The notes: generated by a model from the sequence alone, not told the origin. Shown: positions 41,329 through 50,128, counted from the first letter of the stretch. The stretch: DNA of 50,776 nucleotides from Alicyclobacillus sendaiensis NBRC 100866 (GCF_001552675.1 NZ_BCRQ01000012.1:1-50776); one strand, 5' to 3'. Numbers and translations: made by a program.

Positions 41329-42510
41329 TCAGATGCGCACGACTTCCTTCGCGTGATTGCCGGCAAGGCGCAGGCCGCCGAGCTCCCAAAGGTATTTGGC
41401 CTTGCTCCCTTCCTTCGCCAGCGCACCCATGACGCCCTTGATGGGCACGCCGAGGAAGCTGCCGACACCCACCTCCGACCCGAGCGAGCACAACGTGCCC
41501 CAATCCCGCGGTTTGAAGGGCTGCATCTCGCGGCGCCGCTCCCTCAACAGGATGTTCTTCGCCGCGAGCGGCCCCATCTGCTCCGCGTTCTGCGCGGTCG
41601 GCGGATAAGGTCTGCCGTTTTCATCTTCCGCCCAAGCGCTGTCCCCTGCAACGAAGATCTGCTCGTCATCCACCGACTGCAGGTACGCGTTGACCTTGGC
41701 GCGGCCGCGGCGGTCCACCGTGAACCCGGCCTCGCTCAGAATGGGATTCGCGCGCACGCCGCCGGTCCAGACAATTGTCCCAGCTTCGACCTTTTCGCCG
41801 CCGTCGAGGTGGATGACGCCCTCCGTGACCTCGTTGATCTTGGCGTTCGTGCGGAGCTTGCCCCCGCGCTTCGTGATGGTCTCGACGACATACGGCCGCA
41901 GGTGCTCCGCGACCATCGGGAGGATGGTCGGCATCGCCTCAATGCACTGAACATCGACCTTCTCCCAGGGGATATCCAATTCCCTGCACAGCTTCGGGAG
42001 ATACTCCAACAGCTCACCCATCAGCTCGATGCCCGTCAGCCCTGCGCCGCCGAGCGCAATCCGCAAATGCCGCTCGTCGCCATCCTGCTTGTATAGGCGG
42101 AACTGCTCGTCGATGTGGCGACGGATCTCCACTGCCGAATCGAGGTTGGTGATGCTCAGGCTGTACTCCTTCAGCCCCTTGATCCCAAAGTACTCCGAGA
42201 CCCACCCCAGCGCGTAGATGAGGTAGTCGTAGCCAATTTCCCCCTCGCTCGTCTTCAGGACGCGCCGTTCCCGGTCAATCCCGGTGACGGTCGCCACCAC
42301 GAGCTCGGACGAGTCGTTTCTCAGCACTTCCTTGATGGGGATCTTGTATTTGTCACCGACGTCCCGCCCGCCGGCCACCTCGTGCAACAGAATGGTTAGA
42401 TAATGGTAATCGTGGTTGTTGACGAGCGTGAACGGGATCCCCTGCCTGTCCAGATACGCCGCCGCCATCATGCCTGCATAGCCCGCGCCAGCAATCACAA
42501 TTTTGCTCAT
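41329..42510 (-). CDS. type II NADH dehydrogenase-like NAD(P)/FAD oxidoreductase
   Basis: 393 residues: FAD-binding IVIAGAGYAGMMAAAYLD, the second dinucleotide-binding motif LGGAGLTGIELMGELLEYL, and the late IFVAGDSAW FAD contact. Fits the NDH-2 family of non-proton-pumping membrane-associated NADH:quinone oxidoreductases (YjlD/YumB-like); acceptor not determined. ATG 42510 has GAGAGGA upstream. It is inserted between comEC and holA, which are adjacent in Bacillus. Confidence 0.88.
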   Translation of the reverse strand: MSKIVIAGAGYAGMMAAAYLDRQGIPFTLVNNHDYHYLTILLHEVAGGRDVGDKYKIPIKEVLRNDSSELVVATVTGIDRERRVLKTSEGEIGYDYLIYALGWVSEYFGIKGLKEYSLSITNLDSAVEIRRHIDEQFRLYKQDGDERHLRIALGGAGLTGIELMGELLEYLPKLCRELDIPWEKVDVQCIEAMPTILPMVAEHLRPYVVETITKRGGKLRTNAKINEVTEGVIHLDGGEKVEAGTIVWTGGVRANPILSEAGFTVDRRGRAKVNAYLQSVDDEQIFVAGDSAWAEDENGRPYPPTAQNAEQMGPLAAKNILLRERRREMQPFKPRDWGTLCSLGSEVGVGSFLGVPIKGVMGALAKEGSKAKYLWELGGLRLAGNHAKEVVRI

Positions 42511-42595
42511 GTGCGTCCTCTCCAGTTCCCAGTTTGCGTCGTCTTTCTTTTCATGTCCGATCGCGCCATGCCGGACCGAACACTTCCATCGCACA

Positions 42596-42623
42596 ATCAT
42601 AGCACAACCATGGTCGAAGTCCA
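42596..42623 (-). promoter_or_regulatory. candidate promoter of the NADH dehydrogenase gene
   Basis: TATGAT (42596-42601) is a good -10 on the minus strand; TGGACT (42618-42623) at 16-bp spacing is a fair -35. It lies directly after the comEC stop and would give a leader of about 80 nt. Confidence 0.5.
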
Positions 42624-42624
42624 C

Positions 42625-44148
42625 TCATCCGCGCCTCTGCGGGACGCGGACGTGTGCAACAGCGACGAGGACGAGCACAAGCGCGCACGCGCCCGCAAAC
42701 GACAAAGGCGCAAGCGATCGCAAGCTGCCATGCCAGGATGCGACAAAGTGAACAAAATCCAAAACGGCAGACATTGCCGCGCCGCCCACTCGGCTCATCG
42801 CTTCAGCGCACCACGCGATGGGGGGCCACGGCCAGGCGTGGACGAGACTCGCCATGAAGCTCCACAGCACGATGAGCGGCATCAGCACCTCGACGGCCGG
42901 CTCGAGGACGGCGGTGGACAAGGCACCGTACGGAGTCCATTGTCGAAACAGCCACCATAGGACGGGCACCATGTAGGCGTCGATGATGGCCGCGGCGATG
43001 AACGCGCGTGCGAGGGAAGCCGCCATTCGCCGCGCACGCTCGAATGGGGAGGTGCGCGCCTTCTCGCGCCCCACCCAACGCCCGAAGCCGATTCGATGCC
43101 ACAGTGCGTGCGCTTCACACACTGCGAAGGACGCATACAAGGACATGAGCATGCTCGGCGCCAAAAGATCTGCCGGATCGAGCACGCCTGCCATCCACGC
43201 GGACGACCACAACACCGTGTAACCGTGCACCCGCCTGCCGCACATCCCTGCCGCGATGGAGTATGTGGCTCCGCACGCGGCGCGAAAGATCGCGAGTTGA
43301 AAGCCGCACAAGAGCGCAAACCCCCATACCGCGCAGAGGGCATAGACGCCGTAGACGAGGCGCCGTCTGCGGGTGCACGCCCGTCCAAACAGGGTCTGCC
43401 AAGGAATGGCGGCGAGATCGAGCGCGAAGCCGACGTTGGATCCGCTCGCGACGAGCAAATGCGTCACGCCGGCTGCCAGGAAGTCGGAGGACACGCCCTG
43501 CGGCAGGCTGCCCGGCGTATTGCCAAAGACCATGGACAGCGCGACAAGAATGGCCTCGCGCTCCCCGGCAGGCGCGACATCCTCCATGCGCGCTGCCATG
43601 TAGGCGGTGACGCGTTGACCAAATCTTTGCGGACGATCCAGTACCCGCACGCGCCCATCGAAGAGGTACAACGGCGACAGGATATCCATAGCGGTCGGCG
43701 CACGATCCGACGCGACGAACGTGCCGTCCGCTTCGACCCATTCACCCGCATCGATCCGCGCGCCGCGCTCGACGAAGACGAGCGCCTGGTAGTGACACGG
43801 ATGCGCGTCTTCTCCCTCGCGGCGCACGGCAAGGACGATCTCGCTTCGGCGATGGATCACCTTGACGCTCTGGACTTGCCCCGCGATCACGTCGCGCGCA
43901 CCGGGCGGCGCAGATGGGCGCGCGGGCTGCCACGCTGCCCAGGCGGCCCCTACGAGGATCCCCGAGGCAAGGCTCGCGGCCATCACGAACATCGGGCGCA
44001 GCGCGCGGCGCCACGCAGACCACGCGAGCACAGGCACAGCCAACGACGCCGCAACGAGGCCCGCTGCGCGCCACCCCCAGACGTACCGAGACCACTCGCC
44101 GGCCAGAAACGAGACGATGGCGAGCGCGTGCAGGCGAACGCGGGTCAC
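42625..44148 (-). CDS. comEC: ComEC/Rec2-family DNA-uptake channel, lacking the metallo-beta-lactamase domain
   Basis: 507 residues with a DUF4131-like N-terminal part and the multi-helix Competence domain (AILVALSMVFGNTPGSLPQG, GVTHLLVASGSNVGFAL, and further helices). Bacillus ComEC is about 776 residues and ends with a beta-lactamase-like nuclease domain; this one stops after the membrane domain. GTG 44148 overlaps the comEA stop (GTGA); an upstream GTG at 44211 is possible. Forms the inner-membrane channel for transforming DNA. No comEB gene is present between comEA and comEC. Confidence 0.87.
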   Translation of the reverse strand: MTRVRLHALAIVSFLAGEWSRYVWGWRAAGLVAASLAVPVLAWSAWRRALRPMFVMAASLASGILVGAAWAAWQPARPSAPPGARDVIAGQVQSVKVIHRRSEIVLAVRREGEDAHPCHYQALVFVERGARIDAGEWVEADGTFVASDRAPTAMDILSPLYLFDGRVRVLDRPQRFGQRVTAYMAARMEDVAPAGEREAILVALSMVFGNTPGSLPQGVSSDFLAAGVTHLLVASGSNVGFALDLAAIPWQTLFGRACTRRRRLVYGVYALCAVWGFALLCGFQLAIFRAACGATYSIAAGMCGRRVHGYTVLWSSAWMAGVLDPADLLAPSMLMSLYASFAVCEAHALWHRIGFGRWVGREKARTSPFERARRMAASLARAFIAAAIIDAYMVPVLWWLFRQWTPYGALSTAVLEPAVEVLMPLIVLWSFMASLVHAWPWPPIAWCAEAMSRVGGAAMSAVLDFVHFVASWHGSLRSLAPLSFAGACALVLVLVAVAHVRVPQRRG

Positions 44149-45080
44149 GGCGATGGACGGCCCGCGCCCGATGAGCCACCAGGTGCCCCAAATGTGATGA
44201 GGTCCTTCCACTTGGCCAGGGTTTTCTCGCCGATCCCCTTCACGTGCCGCAGGCTCTCCAAATCAGGGAAAGGTCCATGCGCTTGGCGATACGCGAGGAT
44301 GGCCGCTGCGCGCTTGGGTCCCACGCCGGGCAGCGTCTCGAGCGTCTCCAGGTCGGCGGTATTGATGTTGATCTTCTCGCCCGCCGCGAGCGCGTGCTTG
44401 CGCGCGCGATCTCCCGCACCGCCTTGGGCCGCTCCGCCCTCCCCGTGCGCAGCAGAGCTCGCCGCGGGGGCCTGGCCCGCATCCTCGACCCCTGGCTGTG
44501 CCTGAGACAGCGCCTCGGCGCTGGGCCCGGGAACGTCAATCTCCTCGCCGTCCCAGACGAGCGCCGCCTGATTCACGTTCGCGGCGTCCGCGTCATGCAA
44601 AAAGCCACCGGCGGCGCGTATGGCGTCGCGGACCCGCGCGCCCTCCTGGAGGGTGACAAGGCCCGGGTGACGCACGTCGCCGTGCACGTCCACCTGCAAC
44701 GTGGTGGCGTCTGCGCCGCTCACGTCCGTCGTCTGCACCGCAGAGCGCGCCGTGCCCGAAGCGGCCGAGGTGGAATGCGCTTCGGAACTCGTCGCCACCT
44801 GCCGAGATGCGAACCACGCCGCCCCCGCGGCCACGCCAATCAGCAACGCGATGCGGAGGTACCTCGCCCAGGCGCGGAGCCGGCCGACGAACCGCTTGTG
44901 CCCCTCGCCATGTCCCATGGGCTCGGCATCCAGCTGTCCGCCCGACGACCCGGGCGGCCCTTCTGCCCATGCAACCTCGTCCCATTCCGCGTCCTCGTCG
45001 GATGCAAGCACCTTTGGCCCCGGTTGTACGCGATCTTCAACGCCTTGTGCGCCTCCCGCTCCGCGCAAAGAATTCACCAC
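44145..45080 (-). CDS. comEA: competence DNA receptor ComEA
   Basis: 311 residues: about 75 cytoplasmic residues, one membrane helix (YLRIALLIGVAAGAAWFA), an SLBB domain (VDVHGDVRHPGLVTL ... RDAIRAAGGF), an Ala/Gly-rich linker, and a helix-hairpin-helix pair (LETLPGVGPKRAAAILAYR, LRHVKGIGEKTLAKWKDL) that binds double-stranded DNA outside the membrane. GTG 45080 is preferred, with GGAGG ten bases upstream; frames further up are less likely. Confidence 0.9.
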   Translation of the reverse strand: MVNSLRGAGGAQGVEDRVQPGPKVLASDEDAEWDEVAWAEGPPGSSGGQLDAEPMGHGEGHKRFVGRLRAWARYLRIALLIGVAAGAAWFASRQVATSSEAHSTSAASGTARSAVQTTDVSGADATTLQVDVHGDVRHPGLVTLQEGARVRDAIRAAGGFLHDADAANVNQAALVWDGEEIDVPGPSAEALSQAQPGVEDAGQAPAASSAAHGEGGAAQGGAGDRARKHALAAGEKININTADLETLETLPGVGPKRAAAILAYRQAHGPFPDLESLRHVKGIGEKTLAKWKDLITFGAPGGSSGAGRPSP

Positions 45081-45228
45081 CGTGCATCCACCTCCACGGA
45101 CAACCATGCTCCTGAGATTCGATGCACCTATGGCGAACACCTGTTTGCAGAGCAATCAGTTCCTTTCGATTTTGGAGAGGACAGTGGAATTTGCGGCGAA
45201 CGATGAATATGTTGCCTGAGAAGGGGCG

Positions 45229-45258
45229 TTGCCGAGCCTTTCTGAGGTCGTGTACAAT
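45229..45258 (+). promoter_or_regulatory. candidate promoter of mntR
   Basis: TTGCCG (45229-45234), 18-bp spacer, TACAAT (45253-45258), 31 nt before the proposed TTG start. The 208-nt divergent spacer with comEA contains nothing else I can name. Confidence 0.6.
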
Positions 45259-45288
45259 CGAGGCATCGGTATGGGGAGGTTGAACGCG

Positions 45289-45720
45289 TTGCTGACACCC
45301 AGCATGGAAGACTATCTGGAGAAGATCTACGAACTCATTCATGAGAAGGGGTATGCGCGCGTTTCGGACATCGCCAACTCCCTGGCCGTGCAGCCAAGCT
45401 CTGTCACGAAGATGCTCCAGAAGCTCGACGAAAATGAGTACGTGAGTTATGAAAAGTACCGCGGCATCGTGCTCACCGCGCGAGGGCACAAGATGGGGCG
45501 GCTGATGAAAGAGCGGCACGCCATGTTGGCGGACTTTCTCCGCATGCTCGGCGTCCAGGAAGACACTCTGCAGAAGGACGTGGAAGGGATTGAGCACCAC
45601 GTGAGCCCCGCCACGCTCGAGGCGCTGCAGTCGCTCGTCCTGTTTCTGCAGTCCCACCCCGATGTGTTGTCGTCCTTTCTCGCTTACCGAGAGCGGCCGA
45701 GCGAGCAGCCGTCGCCCTGA
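45289..45720 (+). CDS. mntR: manganese-dependent transcriptional regulator MntR
   Basis: 143 residues, DtxR family. With the TTG start at 45289 (GGGGAGG nine bases upstream) the numbering matches Bacillus MntR: Asp8 and Glu11 in TPSMEDYLEKIY, the winged helix VQPSSVTKMLQKLDENEYVSYEKYRG, the His in KERHAML, and the ligand cluster in DVEGIEHHVS. Represses manganese uptake when Mn(II) is sufficient. It stands between comEA and the yqeM-like methyltransferase, where Bacillus has comER; its targets are not in this window. Confidence 0.95.
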   Translation: MLTPSMEDYLEKIYELIHEKGYARVSDIANSLAVQPSSVTKMLQKLDENEYVSYEKYRGIVLTARGHKMGRLMKERHAMLADFLRMLGVQEDTLQKDVEGIEHHVSPATLEALQSLVLFLQSHPDVLSSFLAYRERPSEQPSP

Positions 45721-45727
45721 GCGTGCG

Positions 45728-45755
45728 GGTGATGGCGGCCTATCACCGTTTCTCG
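45728..45755 (+). terminator. weak terminator-like hairpin after mntR
   Basis: GGTGAT (45728-45733) pairs with ATCACC (45742-45747), followed by GTTTCTC. It overlaps the end of the convergent methyltransferase gene, whose stop is at 45743. Confidence 0.35.
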
Positions 45756-46465
45756 AGCACCCACACGATGCGGTCCGCCTGGTCCACCGGACACTTCCCG
45801 AAGTCGCCCTGAACCTCGACGACGGCCCACCCTGTCCGGTCGAAGAGATCGGCGAGCGCGGCGGGATCCCAGTACCGCTGCACGTGCTCCTCGTCAAAGC
45901 GGCGATAGATCTCCCCATTTTCTTCAATCGCGACAAATCCGCACACGCGGTGGACGATGGTCTCGCCTTGCACCTCCGTGTGGTGCACGATGACGAGATG
46001 ATCGCGCACGTCGTGCCACGCGCCCTCGCGAAGCTCTTTGTAGCGGCGCGGGCCGAGTGTGTCGAGCACCCACTTTCCTCCCGGGCGCACCGACGCCAGG
46101 ACGCGCTGGAGCACGCGCTCCATCGCAGCGCGCGTCAGGATGTAGTTCAACACGTCCGTCGACGCGAGCGCCAAGTCGGCGGGCTCAGGGAGGGCGAGAT
46201 GGCGCAGATCCGACTCCAGCCACCGCACGTTCGGCAGGTGGCCAAAGCGGTCGTACGCGACCGCCAACATCTCGGGCGATTGATCCACGGCGTACACGCG
46301 GTCGACGCGCTCCGCGAGCCACGCAGCCATCCTGCCCGTGCCGCAGCCGAGATCGACCGCGACGCGCACGCCGGACAGGTGAGGCGCGAGCGCCTGTTGC
46401 CAGGCGCCGTACAGCGCATCGCCCATCAGCTCGTCGTAAAACGGAGCGAGCTCCTCGTACGCCAT
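45743..46465 (-). CDS. class I SAM-dependent methyltransferase (YqeM-like)
   Basis: 240 residues: AYEELAPFYDELMG at the N-terminus, SAM motif VAVDLGCGTGRMAAWLAE, acidic loop VDQSPEMLAVA, and a beta-insert typical of the YqeM group. The ATG at 46465 comes 2 nt after the rsfS stop. In Bacillus yqeM follows rsfS (yqeL) in the same order. The substrate is unknown. Confidence 0.88.
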   Translation of the reverse strand: MAYEELAPFYDELMGDALYGAWQQALAPHLSGVRVAVDLGCGTGRMAAWLAERVDRVYAVDQSPEMLAVAYDRFGHLPNVRWLESDLRHLALPEPADLALASTDVLNYILTRAAMERVLQRVLASVRPGGKWVLDTLGPRRYKELREGAWHDVRDHLVIVHHTEVQGETIVHRVCGFVAIEENGEIYRRFDEEHVQRYWDPAALADLFDRTGWAVVEVQGDFGKCPVDQADRIVWVLEKR

Positions 46466-46467
46466 CG

Positions 46468-46821
46468 TCAGTTGACCTCGATGGGAACCCACTTGGCGTC
46501 GCCCCACAGGCGCTCGAGGTGATAAAATTCCCGTTCTTCCGGACGAAACACGTGCACCACGACGTCGCCAAAGTCGAGCAAGACCCAGCGCGCCTCGTCC
46601 AGCCCCTCGATGCCGCGGCAGGTGACACCGAGTTCGGCGAGATCGTCCCGCACCGCGCGGGCCACGGCCTCCACCTGCGGGCGCGAGCTCGCGGAACAAA
46701 TCACGAAGTAATCCGCCACGGGCGTCAGTTCCTGGACGTTCATCACCACGACGTCAGTGGCCTTCTTGTCCAAGCAGGCCGTCGCAGCTCGGCGAGCGAT
46801 GTGCTCGACGTTTGGATTCAT
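46468..46821 (-). CDS. rsfS: ribosomal silencing factor RsfS
   Basis: 117 residues: ACLDKKATDVVVMNVQELTPVADYFVICSASS and the GLDEARWVLLDFGDVVVHVFRPEEREFYHLERLW block define RsfS, which binds L14 and blocks subunit joining when nutrients are short. ATG 46821 chosen since GGGAGG is seven bases upstream; the ATG six bases earlier is too close. Confidence 0.96.
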   Translation of the reverse strand: MNPNVEHIARRAATACLDKKATDVVVMNVQELTPVADYFVICSASSRPQVEAVARAVRDDLAELGVTCRGIEGLDEARWVLLDFGDVVVHVFRPEEREFYHLERLWGDAKWVPIEVN

Positions 46822-46850
46822 GCACATGCCTCCCTCGCATCAAGCGAATG

Positions 46851-47438
46851 TCACACCTTTTGGCGCACGTGATTCAAGAGCTCGTTTCTCGCGTTCACCG
46901 TCGTGAGATCGATGGCGAAGCCGGCATCGAGCGCATAGCGGAGCGTGGATTCGAGACTCGCCAAGGCGGCCGCCGCAAGGTCCGTTTCGGCCAGCGAGCG
47001 GATGTCCTCCACGCCGGGGTAGTCCCGCGACGGTTCGATGGCATCCGCCACAAACAGCACCATCTCGAGCGCGCACATGCCCGGCCTGCCGGTGGTATGG
47101 TAGTACACCGCGTTCAGCACGTCGGCATCCTCCACACCGTATTCTACGCGCGCGACGTCCGCGGCAACCGGCCCGTGCAACAAGATGGGGGTCTGGAGCC
47201 ACGCCGCAGGCACGTCAAGCCCGCGATCGCGCACGTACGCGAGAAGCCGATCACGCGGCCATTCCCGCGCGAGATCGTGCAGCCACGCGGCGAGCTCCGC
47301 GCCGAGCACGGGCGCCCCGAACCGGCGCGCCAGCGCCACGGCCGTCTCCACCACGCCGAGCACATGCTGGTAGCGCATCGGGGTCAATGACTTGGCGAGG
47401 CGCTGCCGAAGATCATGGATGACGTTCCCCCGCTCCAT
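46851..47438 (-). CDS. yqeK: YqeK-type HD hydrolase, symmetrical Ap4A hydrolase family
   Basis: 195 residues: HVLGVVETAVALARRFG, AAWLHDLAREWP (HD motif), LLHGPVAADVAR and the ALEMVLFVADAIEPSRDYPG block match YqeK, a ferrous-iron-dependent bis(5'-nucleosyl)-tetraphosphatase. ATG 47438 has GGAGGG upstream and lies inside the last 55 nt of nadD, in another frame. The nadD-yqeK-rsfS order is conserved in Firmicutes. Confidence 0.93.
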   Translation of the reverse strand: MERGNVIHDLRQRLAKSLTPMRYQHVLGVVETAVALARRFGAPVLGAELAAWLHDLAREWPRDRLLAYVRDRGLDVPAAWLQTPILLHGPVAADVARVEYGVEDADVLNAVYYHTTGRPGMCALEMVLFVADAIEPSRDYPGVEDIRSLAETDLAAAALASLESTLRYALDAGFAIDLTTVNARNELLNHVRQKV

Positions 47439-48097
47439 CCTCGCCCTCCTTCCGGGCCTTGGCGCCAGATGGCCAGCACCGGGTCCGGCACCAGGCCACA
47501 TACGTCGAGCTGTCGATCCAGCCGATCCCGCACCCACGTGGACGACACGTCGAGCATGGGCATGTCGATCACGTCCATTCGGATGTGCGGAAGCCGCGCG
47601 CGGGCGCGGGCCGCGGCCGTGTCGAAGTCGTAGCCAGGTCGACGCGCCACCACAAAGCGCACCATCTCGCACAACTCCTCCGCGCCGTGCCACTCCGGGA
47701 GGTGCTGCAGGCTGTCGGCGCCGAGCAAGAAGAGAAACTCAACGCACGGATACCGGGCGATGAGCGCGCGCAGGGTGTCGACGGTGTACGACGGCTTCGG
47801 CAGGCGGTTCTCCACGTCGGTGACGCGCATGTGGCGCCTCGAGCCAATGAGCGCCTCCACCATTCGAAACCGCCACGCGAACGTGTCTGTGTCGATCTCG
47901 GCCTTGTGCGGCGGCTTCGCGGCCGGCATCCACCAAACCTCGTCGGCGCCCACCTGCTCGTAAGCAATCTGAGCCATCGTCAGGTGGCCGACATGCGGGG
48001 GATCGAACGTGCCGCCAAACAACAGAATCCGCCTCGGCGCCGCTTCGGATGTCCGTTCGTCGTTTGCTTCAGTATACCACACGGCCTCGTCACGCAT
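47384..48097 (-). CDS. nadD: nicotinate-nucleotide adenylyltransferase NadD
   Basis: 237 residues: nucleotidyltransferase motif LLFGGTFDPPHVGHL, the ISSTxxR-like signature here DVSSTWVRDRL, and PSYTVDTLRAL. Makes nicotinate adenine dinucleotide in NAD synthesis. The ATG at 48097 overlaps the aroE stop by 8 nt. The C-terminal tail beyond the catalytic fold (GPEGGRGWSGGTSS) is encoded across the yqeK start and may be a consequence of that overlap. Confidence 0.95.
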   Translation of the reverse strand: MRDEAVWYTEANDERTSEAAPRRILLFGGTFDPPHVGHLTMAQIAYEQVGADEVWWMPAAKPPHKAEIDTDTFAWRFRMVEALIGSRRHMRVTDVENRLPKPSYTVDTLRALIARYPCVEFLFLLGADSLQHLPEWHGAEELCEMVRFVVARRPGYDFDTAAARARARLPHIRMDVIDMPMLDVSSTWVRDRLDRQLDVCGLVPDPVLAIWRQGPEGGRGWSGGTSSMIFGSASPSH

Positions 48098-48941
48098 GGC
48101 CGCTCGCCTCTTCCCGCTCGAGAGCCTCGTAGACCGCGCGCTGCATGACCTCGACGGGTGCTTCCCGCTCGAGCCACCACTCGTAGGCCTTCACGCCCTG
48201 CCAGATGAGCATCGAGGCGCCATCCACCACCTTCGCCCCGCGCGCCTCGGCCTGACGAAGGAAGACCGTGTGAAGCGGCCGGTAGACGATGTCCTGCACC
48301 ACCTGATGCGCCTGAAAACAGTCCGGCGCCTCGACGGGCGACTCGTCGCCGTGCGGCCACATGCCGATGGGCGTGCACTGGACCACCAGATCCGCCCGCG
48401 CGATGGCCTCGTGCCGATCAGGCCAGTGCACGTGACGAACGGAAAGCCACTCGCCGTACCGCGCCGCGAGCGCCTCCGCCTGTTCGGGCCTGCGGCAGCA
48501 GACCAACACTTCGCTGCCCGGCCGCTCCCCTGCGAGCGCGGTCAAGATGGCCTGCACGCTGCCGCCCGCGCCAAGAATCGCCGCCCTCAGCGAGCCCTCG
48601 CCCAAAAACGGCGCGACAGACGCCCACCATCCCCCGACATCTGTGTTGTGTCCCACCGCGCCCGTCGGCGTGAAGCGCACGACGTTGACCGCTCCGGCCC
48701 GCCGAGCCTCCTCCGTGCGCGCGCTCACCCACTGGTAGACGCCGAGCTTATGGGGAATGGTGACGTTGATCCCGACCGCGCCGATGGCGCGAAGCCCTTG
48801 GAGCGCATCGACGAGATCGCCCGGCTCCACCTGAAATGGCAGGTACACCGCGTCCACGCCCTGCGCCCGGAACGCGGCGTTCATCATGACAGGTGACAAG
48901 GAGTGCATGACAGGTTTGCCGATCACGCCAAACAGTTTCAC
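48090..48941 (-). CDS. aroE: shikimate dehydrogenase AroE
   Basis: 283 residues: KLFGVIGKPVMHSLSPVMMNAAF (shikimate-binding Ser pair), GINVTIPHKLGVYQ with the catalytic Lys, GHNTDVGGWW with Asp, and the NADP Rossmann motif LGAGGSVQAIL. Reduces 3-dehydroshikimate in aromatic amino-acid synthesis. GTG 48941 overlaps the yqeH stop (GTGA) and has GGAGGGG upstream. Confidence 0.96.
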   Translation of the reverse strand: MKLFGVIGKPVMHSLSPVMMNAAFRAQGVDAVYLPFQVEPGDLVDALQGLRAIGAVGINVTIPHKLGVYQWVSARTEEARRAGAVNVVRFTPTGAVGHNTDVGGWWASVAPFLGEGSLRAAILGAGGSVQAILTALAGERPGSEVLVCCRRPEQAEALAARYGEWLSVRHVHWPDRHEAIARADLVVQCTPIGMWPHGDESPVEAPDCFQAHQVVQDIVYRPLHTVFLRQAEARGAKVVDGASMLIWQGVKAYEWWLEREAPVEVMQRAVYEALEREEASGHA

Positions 48942-50128
48942 CGCGCATCCCCTCCGCTCCGCGGGTGTTGCACGCGATGCGCGAGCACGCCGACGAGCCG
49001 CGGCCGCATGGAGAGGGCGAGCCACGTCGGCGCCTCAATCCGCGCCAGCGTCCGCTGGCCCGTCCACGCAATCCAGCCGAGCCCAGGCAGGACGATGTCG
49101 CCGCCCCGCTTGCCCAAGGAGAAGTCCGCGTCGCGCCGCGGCGGCGCGGCCACGAGCCACGAGCGCCGGTCGTCGAATGATTCCGCGCAGCGCTCGCACG
49201 GAACCTTCAGGATGTCGAAGCGGTGATCGGCAAAAAACGAATCCGCGCGCTCCCGCTTGGTTCGGTGAACCGGGAGATCATTCGAGACGTAAAGCACGAC
49301 GCCCTGGCGTTCCCCACCCAACGTCTCCAGGCGCACCAGGCCGCCGAGAAACAACGCCTGCCCCGGATTCAGCTGGTACACGCGCGGGCGCACCCTCGTC
49401 CTGGGCACCACCCACTTGAGACAGTCGCCGCACAGCCGCTCGATGACGCGCGACGTGTACATGAGCCCCGGCGTGTCAAACAACTCCACGCGGCCGTACG
49501 GGCCGTCGATCTCGAACCGCGACATGGCGAGCGTCGTGCCCGGCCTGCGCGACACGGTGAACGGCTGCTTCCGCTCGGACAGCCGTTCCACCATCGCGTT
49601 GAGAAGCGTCGACTTGCCCACGTTCGCCATGCCCATGACGTAGACCGGCCGGTTCGTCTCCCGCGCCACCCGATCCACGAGCTTGTCGATGCCGTGCCGC
49701 CGCTCGGCGCTGATGAACACCACGTCGAGCGGCTCGAAGCCCGTGGCGCGCACCTCGCCCCGGATCCAATCCGCGAGCGCCTCATAGCCCACGTCGGCCG
49801 GCAGGAGATCCACCTTGTTGACCACCACCAGAACGTCGCTCGACGCCACGAACCGCCTGGCGCTTGGGATGAGGCTGCCGGCGAGATCGAACACGTCGAC
49901 GACGTACAGCACGAGCCCGGGGCGATCGAAGATGGTCGCGACCTCGCGCTGGTACGTCTGCTCGTCTACGACGACGGGCGTGAAATCGCCGTAATGGCGA
50001 ATGCGAAAACACCGCCGACAGAGCACATCTTCCCGCTCCAGGTGGCTCGCCGGCACGTAGCCGGGCATGCGCTCGTCGGTCGACTGGAGCGGTGCCCCAC
50101 ATCCCACGCACACTCGAGTTTCAGTCAT
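48938..50128 (-). CDS. yqeH: ribosome biogenesis GTPase YqeH
   Basis: 396 residues: N-terminal zinc finger (CVGCGAP ... CRRCFRIRHY) and a circularly permuted GTPase domain with motifs in the order G4 NKVDLLP, G5 ISAERRHG, G1 GMANVGKST, G2 PGTT, G3 DTPG, then a C-terminal RNA-binding region. Needed for 30S assembly. ATG 50128 has GGAGGCG upstream and overlaps the yqeG stop by 8 nt. Confidence 0.96.
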   Translation of the reverse strand: MTETRVCVGCGAPLQSTDERMPGYVPASHLEREDVLCRRCFRIRHYGDFTPVVVDEQTYQREVATIFDRPGLVLYVVDVFDLAGSLIPSARRFVASSDVLVVVNKVDLLPADVGYEALADWIRGEVRATGFEPLDVVFISAERRHGIDKLVDRVARETNRPVYVMGMANVGKSTLLNAMVERLSERKQPFTVSRRPGTTLAMSRFEIDGPYGRVELFDTPGLMYTSRVIERLCGDCLKWVVPRTRVRPRVYQLNPGQALFLGGLVRLETLGGERQGVVLYVSNDLPVHRTKRERADSFFADHRFDILKVPCERCAESFDDRRSWLVAAPPRRDADFSLGKRGGDIVLPGLGWIAWTGQRTLARIEAPTWLALSMRPRLVGVLAHRVQHPRSGGDAR

